Shown here in pieces: positions 56,890 through 64,000 of a stretch of 64,000 nt of DNA. A program made the position numbers and the translations under genes. Source of the DNA: Diospyros lotus (Eukaryota > Streptophyta > Magnoliopsida > Ericales > Ebenaceae); the NCBI RefSeq assembly GCF_014633365.1, contig NC_068351.1, forward strand, positions 23,444,866 to 23,508,865, in the 5' to 3' direction. A model generated the notes under the pieces. The model was not told the DNA's origin and made no database searches. It saw only the letters and a list, made by a program, of their open reading frames with translations. Each line of letters starts with the position of its first letter. Position 1 is the stretch's first letter.

Positions 56890-57470
56890 TTCGTAACGAA
56901 GTGAGAACCAATCAAATCATCAAATAATAAAATATCTAAATCTTTAGCCTCTTGAATGGCTGTCACTTTAAGATCTCATTCCTTGGGTAGACTCCTAAGA
57001 TTTTTTGTAAGTTTTTCCTAGAGCCTCTAAACTTCTGACAATATCATTAAATCTAGTAAACATATCCTTAATAGGCTCCCAAGATTTCATTGAAAAAAGT
57101 TCATACTCATGAATTAGTAAATTTACCTTTATTTCCCTAACTTGACTTGTACTTTCATGAGTAATCTCTAATTTATCCTAAATCTCCTTAGCCATTTTGC
57201 ATGCGGATGCTCTATTGAACTCCTCCTACCAAAGTGTACAAAACATTATGTTCATGGCCTTGGCATTGATCTCCACAATCCCTTTTTCTTCCCTATTCCA
57301 TTCCCTCATCTTCTTCATTGGAAGTAGAGTGACTTCACACATGATGGTCTCATAAATGTTGAGGTCTTACATCACATGGCAAGAGATCCTCTTCTTCCAA
57401 TATGCATAATTGGATCCATCAAAGTAGGGTGGCCTTATAGTGCTTTGACCTCCAATGGTTTGTGCCATTT
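56890..57470 (-). pseudogene. Copia gag, minus strand, decayed
   Basis: The minus strand from about 57468 reads MAQTIGGQSTIRPPYFDG then NYAYWKKRI, the standard copia gag start. It is followed by a region with INAKAMN, EFNRASACKMAKEI and LFSMK-like phrases and is truncated near 56890. Stops are present (for example after CHVM). It is close to the gag of the element at 24590 but distinct from it. Confidence 0.8.
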
Positions 57471-57514
57471 TTAGGATCTTCTTTAGGTGATTAAACCTAA
57501 AAAATAGAAACAAG

Positions 57515-57540
57515 GAGACCAAGCTTTGATACTAATTGTT
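57515..57540 (-). other. PBS of the minus-strand copia element
   Basis: The minus strand reads CAACAATTAGTATCAAAGC between LTR and gag, a degraded tRNA-Met PBS (TGGTATCAGAGC). Confidence 0.6.
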
Positions 57541-59551
57541 GAGTTGGCACAAAGTATGACACCACACACCCAAGATGGGAGGTGAATTGGGTGTTTTAAA
57601 AATTGCTTAAAATTTAAAAATCCCTGCTTGAAATGAGGTTTTATTGAGTTAAAATAAAAAATAAAAAATGTTAAATGCAATGCTTGAAAAATATAAAGCA
57701 AGAATGATAACTGACATAAGAGATTTATAGTGGTTCAGCTAAACTCAACCTAATGTTTTACTCTTGTGTTTGGTTTTGATGATGAAAAACAAAATTGATT
57801 TATACCCTAAATCATATGTCAAGAATATGGTCTTCAAACAAAAACTAATCTCAAATGAGTTGTTAAATCAAAATGAACTATGATTATCTATTTAAACATA
57901 TTAGATGGAGAGTTTCACAAACAAGTATTAAGATTTAAAAGAATCTCCTAAATGATTTTTACAAATTGGTTTTGAACTATTGGATAAATGAAGCAAAAAT
58001 TTTTCAAAGGCAAAAGACCGTCTTTATGTTCTTGATAGATTGATATTTTGTCTTTGATATCGTTTTGATGATAAAAATCAATTGCATCTTGATGATAAAA
58101 TTATTTTATATATGGTTATTATCTTGGTGCTCCAAATTACTTTTATATGATCTATTAAGCACCAAAAATTAAAATCAATTTCATCATGCATTTCAATGTC
58201 AAAAATCTTGTGATAAATCTCTTAGTGACATTTGGAATATTATGTTTTTATTTGATCAAAAAATGAAAGAACTTTCTTAAGGAAAAATCAATCATCTGTC
58301 AATTAACCTCTTAATCTGTCTACTAACATTTTGATCTGTCGACTAACCTCAAGTAATATGTCGAGTAACATAATGATAGTTTTTAATCTGTTGACGTTTT
58401 GCCTTGATTTGTCGACCTTTGAATCTGTCGACTAAGTCATCTCATTTGTCAACAGTTTGTGTCTATGACATCTTCCAACAGCTAGTTTTTCATTCTCTAA
58501 CGGCTAGTTTTTTGTTGAAGCTTGTAAGATGCCTATAAATACAAGTCAAGGATGATCTTGAATAGGCTAATGGATGGAAATTAAGTGATTTGAGCTTACA
58601 TTTTATACTCATTTGTATTTATATTGGTTATGCTTTATTTTTTTCTCTTCAAGGCTTTGATTTTAATTTTTATCAATTCTTTCAAGCCTTGTATCATTTT
58701 GAGAGACCTTGTATCCAAGAGATTCATCTCTTAGATTCTCTCTTTATTGTTCAATTCTTATATTTCTTAACTTGTATAGCTAGATGGCCTACTTTTGTAT
58801 GTATGAGGTTGATTTCCTAGCAAGTGTGCTAGGTGGCCTACTTTAAGTATATGAGGTTGTATATCCTAGTCTTGGACTAGAGGGTTTACTTGGGATCAAG
58901 TAAGAGATTTTAGTGAATTAATTTAAAATCTTTAGTGAGGAGCTAAAGTAGTGGATTAGACTTAGTTTAAGCCGAACCACTATAAATCATTTGTGTCATT
59001 TTATCTTTCTTACTTTACATTCTTTAAGCTTTACATTTGTCATTTTATATATTTTATGTTTTAAATCACTAAAACCTCAATTGGATCAAAAAAAAATTCA
59101 AGTTTTATCATATTTTTAAATTATCCAATTCACCCCCCTCTTGGATGTGTGCCATAGCATTTCAAACCTATCACAACCTACTCCACTACCTCAGCTCCCC
59201 ACTAAGGATTTCCATATCCATTAAAACATCCTACTAGACCAAGTAGATCCTCTAGAATAAATCGCTAGGTATACAAACCTCCTACCAAACTCGATAGGCC
59301 CTCTAGCACACAAGCTAAGAATTATAAGAAGAAATGCAATCAAGAAGATCAGAGAGTTAACACTCTTAGTTATAATATCTCTCAAACAAAATACACAAAG
59401 GCTAAAACAAGATAATACAATTGATAAATGTAGAGAGAAAATGAAAGTTTAAGCACTAATGAGAAGAATGAATACAATGGAAAGCTATTGACACTTTATT
59501 TCCATTCATTAGCCTTCTCCAATGCTTCTTGGGACTGTATTTATAACATCC
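57541..59551 (-). mobile_element. 5' LTR of the minus-strand copia element, interrupted
   Basis: Two parts of one minus-orientation LTR, 57541-57752 and 59176-59551, flank a + strand LTR insertion. The right part holds 'ctcagctccccactaagg', 'ccaagtagatcctctag' and 'ctcgataggccctctag', as in the other minus LTRs. The upper edge is cut near 59551 by a gypsy-type sequence. Confidence 0.7.
57754..59175 (+). mobile_element. Copia LTR(s) inserted in the minus LTR
   Basis: Starts TGTTTTACTCTTGTG and ends AAACCTATCACA. The 5-bp words accta at both edges (57748-57752 and 59176-59180) suggest a TSD, with one extra base at the left. A second LTR-like start lies at 58039 (TGATATTTTGTCTTTG), so the insertion is a composite: 57754-58038 is a truncated first LTR. 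GTCGAC-like words are at 58300-58450 and a TATA-like 'gcctataaatac' is near 58531. A boundary-like hairpin with 'ggattagacttagtttaagcc' lies near 58954. Confidence 0.65.
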
Positions 59552-59975
59552 CGATATTTTGGAGAAGAATTTATTCTTGTGATTGAAATGATTCCTTGGT
59601 GATTAATTGGCAACCCGTGGGGTTGAGAACTTAATTGGGACAATTAAGTAGGATCATTGTGGTTAAATGAAGAGGCGATTTAAGAGAAATTTAATGGAAA
59701 ATATTTAATTTATTGTGTTTCTAAATAGAAGGACTTGGGGAAAAGATTATGGAATTTATTGGGTTTAAAATATAATTTGAGGTTGGTATAAAAATTAATT
59801 TGTTTAGGTTATGCAACAAGGAAGCTAGTGGCCTAGCAGTTGTGTGTGCAAAGGTATAGTAAGAGGTTTTGGGTTCGAGTCTTGTGAGAAAAATGTTGAA
59901 TTTTATTTTCAGCAAAGGAGATAGAATCACCTTAAGATTAAAAATGCGCATAAATATTATTGAGGGAGCTTGTTG
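59552..59975 (+). mobile_element. Gypsy LTR fragment
   Basis: Starts tataacatcccgatattttgg, a degraded TGTAACAYCCC edge, and ends where another LTR starts at about 59976. It contains the tRNA-like segment listed separately. No second edge. Confidence 0.4.
59805..59890 (+). mobile_element. tRNA-like (SINE-like) segment
   Basis: An A-box-like TGGCCTAGCAG (59829-59839) and B-box-like GGTTCGAGTCT (59872-59882), 43 bp apart start to start, similar in layout to the segment at 31886-31938 (42 bp). No clear target duplication and no tail. Confidence 0.4.
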
Positions 59976-62480
59976 TAACGACCCGATAGCAGGGTCTAGA
60001 ATATGTTGGCCTTGGTGGGTGTGTACTATATTTTGGTAAAATTGATTTAAAAGGTTAAAAATATTCTAAGTGTGGAGAAAAATGGAAATTAAAAGAAAGT
60101 TACATGTGTTGAATATTCCAAGTCAAAGAAAATGAGATTGGGGAAGAAAGTCAATAGAGAGGTTGTGGAAAAGTCAAAATTGGGCCTAAAGATTAAAAAG
60201 GGAGTGGGCTTGCCAATTGTGTGTGGGTATGTGTGAATTAATAAGCATTTCTATATAATTTAAAAGAGGAGAAAATGAGAGTGGCAACCTTGTGAATTCT
60301 TGCAAGTGCAAGGGCAAATCGAGAAAGAGGAGAAGTATATATAAGGAAGCTTGATGCAATTCTTCTTTATTTTCTCCTTTCTTCTCCTGAACCTTCCTCT
60401 CCTCTTGGTCCATCAACGCCTCTTCTTCATCTCTTTCTTGTTGAAGCCAAAAAGGTGACTGGTTGCTGAAATAGAAGACTTTTTGTCGATTTTGGGAGCT
60501 TGGTTTGTGGCTTGTCTTTTCCTTCAGGTTCATTCAACTACTAAGGCAAGTTTCTTTTCCATATCTTTTCCATGACAAGTTCTTCTTTTGGAATCTTGTT
60601 GTTGTATGTTGTGACCTTTTTCCTCTTTCGTGGTTCTTGATTCCACCGTTTTCGGGTTAAGTTTCCATAAAATCATTCGTTGAAATAAGGTTTTGCATAA
60701 ACCTAGTTGGTTTCAACTCTTGTCATTATCCTTGTATTTTTTATATACCGTACCCATCATCTGAATGGGGGCTTGATTCACCCTGTATTTCTAAAAGGAA
60801 TGGCATGTTTATTGTTATGGTGTAGTTGCATGCAAGAGTTTGGTGTTACTTGCATGTATTTTGGGTGTTATGTGGGTTGTTCGTGGCTTAAAGGGTGCTA
60901 TCGGTCGACCATTTTCCATAATTTGTCAACTGTCTTGGTGTAGAGGGTTCTGCCAATCGACTATTGCCTTAATCGGTTGACATTTTGGGTGAAAAAGCCT
61001 CTGTTAGTCGATAGTTACCTTCCCATATATCAACCATTTTTAGCCTTGACAGTCTGCGCATGCCCTATTGTTTTGGACATAATTTTTTGTAAGAATATTG
61101 GATTCATGAATCGTTTGTTGCATTGTAAACTAAACTCGATAAAATTCGTTTTGGTTCATATTTCAAAATATTTGGTCAAGTTTTGAGTGGTTTCCTTTTG
61201 TTCCAAAATATGTCTAGATGTCCTTGGAGACAATGATGCATTCATTGGTGAGGTATTGTGTGAGTTGGGATTCATGAGAGGCTTATGTTTGGAAGGCTAA
61301 GTTTGGGGTGATTTCTTCATGATCCCTAAGAATGCTTAGATGCCCTTGGGGGATTATTTGGGCATTCTTGGGTATGGTTTGGTGCATGACTTGGGGTTAC
61401 ATGAGTTTGCTAATCTGGTGAAATATTATAAGCTTGTGTACATATGTTAACTTGTGTATGCAATATGCGAGAGCTAAGGCATCGAGTGGAGCTGATTGGC
61501 CTCTAGGGTTGCATGCATATGGGAGCATACCCCTAGGTGTTGAGCTATCTGGCCTCAATGACCTCGTGACATAAGTTGTGTGTAGACCTTGGGTGGAGCA
61601 GATTGGCGTCAGGGTGCTAACCTGGAGTTGAGTTGTCTAGCCCCAAGTGTCAGTTAATATGTATATAGACCTTGGGTGGAGTTGACTGGCCTCAGGCATC
61701 GCCTTGGGAATGGAGTTGTCTGGCCCCGAGTGTCCGATATAATCTAAATATATAGTGTTGGGATATGAATGTGTGTATATATCGTCCTTTGTCCTCGAAT
61801 TTATGTGCATGGTATGATTAGGCTAGTGTCTCACCCTTTGGTAGGTGTACTTTGTGTGAGGCATTATGGCGGTTAGTCCGTTGACACTATGGCGGTGAGT
61901 CTATTGGCAGTATATCCGCATATCACTATGACAGTAAGTCCGTTGGCATTTCCACTCGTGATAAGGAAACACTTAACTTGAGCTTTTCTATGCTATTACC
62001 ATTGTTGTTCCACCCTGGTGAGTTGGATATGCATATGGTAGGTATTTGTTTTATTCTTCTTTACTCATGGTAGAAAAATTCTTGGATAGCCTTGTATATG
62101 ATGTTAGCCACTGTGGTTCCTTTTGATACATTTGTGGTTGTTATATCATGCCTCATTTTGTCATGATCCATGTTTGTTTCATATACTTACTAAGCCTTGT
62201 GGCTCATACTGTTTTTTTTTTTTTTTTTTTTTTTTTAGCGCCATCCCAGGTAAAGATAAAAGGAAAGCTAAGGAAGGTGACGGATCTAACCATTAGTGAT
62301 GGGTCATGTTAGATATGTGTACAGATGTCTTCCCAACCTGAAAATCCTTGGGGGTTGTGTTAAGGGCAGGGAGTTGAGTATTATTTTGTAATTTTCTTTT
62401 GTCTTTTATATTTTGGGGTTTATGGTTTCTCGTGTGTCCATGTAGATGGCTTTTGTGGGATTGTGTTTCTATACCTTATC
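59976..62480 (+). mobile_element. Gypsy LTR with internal tandem repeats
   Basis: Starts TGTAACGACCCGATAGC at about 59976. A TATA-like 'gtatatataaggaagc' lies near 60333. GTCGAC-like words are at 60903-61015. Repeats lie at 61480-61760 and 61860-61960, a T run at 62212-62236, then 'gccatcccaggtaaag'. Its inverse relatives are at 52816-55299. The right edge is not fixed. Short frames (60707-60943, 60977-61186) are unsupported. Confidence 0.55.
61480..61960. repeat. ~90-bp tandem repeat, three copies, then a ~30-bp repeat
   Basis: The unit includes 'gaccttgggtggagttgactggcctcagg' type sequence, then 'ggagttgtctggccccgagtgtc'. Copies start near 61483, 61588 and 61668. From 61862 a shorter unit 'tatggcggttagtccgttggca' occurs three times. 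Both lie inside the gypsy LTR. Confidence 0.6.
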
Positions 62481-64000
62481 AATAATCACTACACTAAGGT
62501 TTCTACCCTATCTTATTTTGAAAACTAGATTCACCTAGATTTTAATAGTTTTAGAAAACCTATACAATCCTCAATGATAATTTAAATGTTTACAAATAAT
62601 TGTCCACACTTAACACGAATAAATAAGCAATTAAGCACAAATTTATAAGACAATGAAATATAAATAAATAAGTAAATTTATCACCTCAAATTTGATGAAG
62701 AAATTTGTAATAAACTTGAAAATATTTTTCTCCTTCTTACCTTGTGGCTATTCGATGGATTTGCAATAACACTTTGAGAGCTTTAAATTGCTTGAAAATT
62801 AGTTTGAGAGCTTTTGGAAGCTTTTGAGTGTTTTGGATAGGTAATATGAATATGAGTAATGAATGATCACCCAAATGAGTTTGCTACTATTTATAAGCAT
62901 TTTGAAAAATACTGTTCACTGTTACTATAACGCACTGTTTGCTAACAGCTAAATTACTATTCCAACGGTCTAATTATTGTTTCAACAATCTGAATACTGT
63001 AGCAATAGCGAAAATTTTGTTTTTTTTTTTTTTGGTCTAAATTTTGGAAAAAAATATATATATATATATATGAACTTTTACTTACTTGAAAAATAATTTT
63101 AATGAAAAATACTAATTTTGATAATACATATATTATGCTAAAATATTTTATAAATTAATCAAAAATAATTAAGTACAATATATTATTTTTATTAATCATT
63201 AAAATTTAATTAAAAATTAAATAGAGCAATCGACACAATTTCACAAAGTAGAGTCCTAACTATTGTTATCAAAAGCCCTAACTTTATTGACCCACGTGTA
63301 CAGACAATAGCCAATTTATTTTCATTTTATTTAAACGTTTTCTTACTTTGTGAAGAAAAAAAACCTTTCCTTTTTAAAACCTTATGTCGTGATGTGAGTG
63401 TTTTAAACAACTCAACAACACCAAGGCTCTATTCTCAAAAGTGTATTAAAATCACGTTGGAGACAAGTTGTTGAAGATAAACAAACCCTATCAGGAGCAG
63501 ATCTAAATGTGAGCTGTTCTGGGCTAAAGCCGAGAACAACTCACAAAAAAAATTAAAATTTTAAGTTAAAACTTAGCCCAAATTCAATTTAGCCCACTCC
63601 AAGCCCAGCCCACCCTACTCTACACTGCTGGATCCGCCCTGAACCCTATTAACAAATCAAAGAAATTAAGGTTTCAATTTTCAAATAAAGGAATTTGGAG
63701 AGTTGTACACGACAGGGCACGTTTCCCTTTTAATGTCCACATCGTCAACATGTGTGAATATCAGTTGCACCTTTAAAATTGATCAAATGTTCATATATAA
63801 TATAAAATTAGCTAGTTCAAAGGCCGAAATAAAACTAAGTAAAATTGAGGGTTCTTGATAATAAAAAAAGTAAAAGTTAGGGGTGCATTTATGCATATGG
63901 CCATTTCAAATTTGAAAAGCGAACAACATTTCACGTCATCATTCCAACGAATCGTAAGCGACTGGACTTACTCTTCCCTAATTTTGCTCTCTGAGCTCCC
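62481..64000. other. AT-rich terminal region, no gene recognised
   Basis: Includes a T run (63019-63031), an AT microsatellite (63053-63071), and a block of 'actgttcactgttactataacgc' near 62910 that looks like retrotransposon sequence. At 63500-63660 'gcccactccaagcccagcccacc' is a low-complexity patch. No open frame is convincing up to the end. Confidence 0.5.

Overview
This is a repeat-dense, AT-rich piece of a flowering-plant nuclear genome. The evidence is several lineages of plant LTR retrotransposons (Sirevirus-like copia, Tat-type and chromovirus-type gypsy, and a Cassandra element with 5S rRNA-like LTRs), a CACTA element, a hAT MITE and one intron-bearing host gene with a TATA box and a (GA)n leader. 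I cannot name the species. Almost all of the window is layered transposon debris, and long open frames are rare.

Region by region. 1-8.4 kb: gypsy remnants; a Tat-type LTR, primer-binding site and gag (+ strand) split by a solo LTR with a perfect 5-bp target-site duplication (TSD), followed by two repeat arrays. 8.4-16.3 kb: LTR-type sequences, including one family present in opposite orientations at 8.4-9.0 and 15.1-16.25 kb, with a 2.8-kb gypsy LTR beside it. 16.3-22.1 kb: a tandem repeat, then minus-strand gypsy pol (integrase, RNase H, RT), a copia LTR fragment, and a chromovirus gag with its LTR. 22.15-40.08 kb: one Sirevirus-like copia element on the + strand with both LTRs, PBS, decayed gag-pol, a third ORF of the putative-plant-transposon-protein type, several polypurine tracts and a near-matching TSD. 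It is expanded by nested insertions: a gypsy LTR piece in its 5' LTR, a Cassandra triple-LTR tandem in ORF3 (itself carrying a CACTA element that carries a tRNA-like segment), a 1.9-kb solo LTR near the end of ORF3, and a 2.9-kb solo LTR in its 3' LTR. 40.1-49.1 kb: minus-strand Tat gypsy gag, leader and 5' LTR, broken by a hAT MITE, a gypsy LTR mosaic and a 2.5-kb solo LTR. 49.37-50.34 kb: the only convincing host gene, a two-exon minus-strand gene resembling the Arabidopsis At3g17950 family. 50.4-62.5 kb: copia and gypsy LTR pieces in both orientations, a second Tat LTR with PBS, and a minus-strand copia gag with its LTR. 62.5-64 kb: AT-rich sequence with no gene seen.

Because many insertions keep target-site duplications, their order can be read. 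The Sirevirus-like element is older than the Cassandra tandem in its ORF3, Cassandra is older than the CACTA element, and the CACTA element is older than the tRNA-like segment. Two signals deserve the closest look. First, arrays of GTCGAC-centred motifs sit at a similar place in several LTRs and recur between pol and ORF3, followed by a TATA-like box and CT-rich leader, suggesting an internal promoter. Second, other LTR families carry analogous arrays built on different palindromes (ATATCCGGATAT, AAGTCGACTT).
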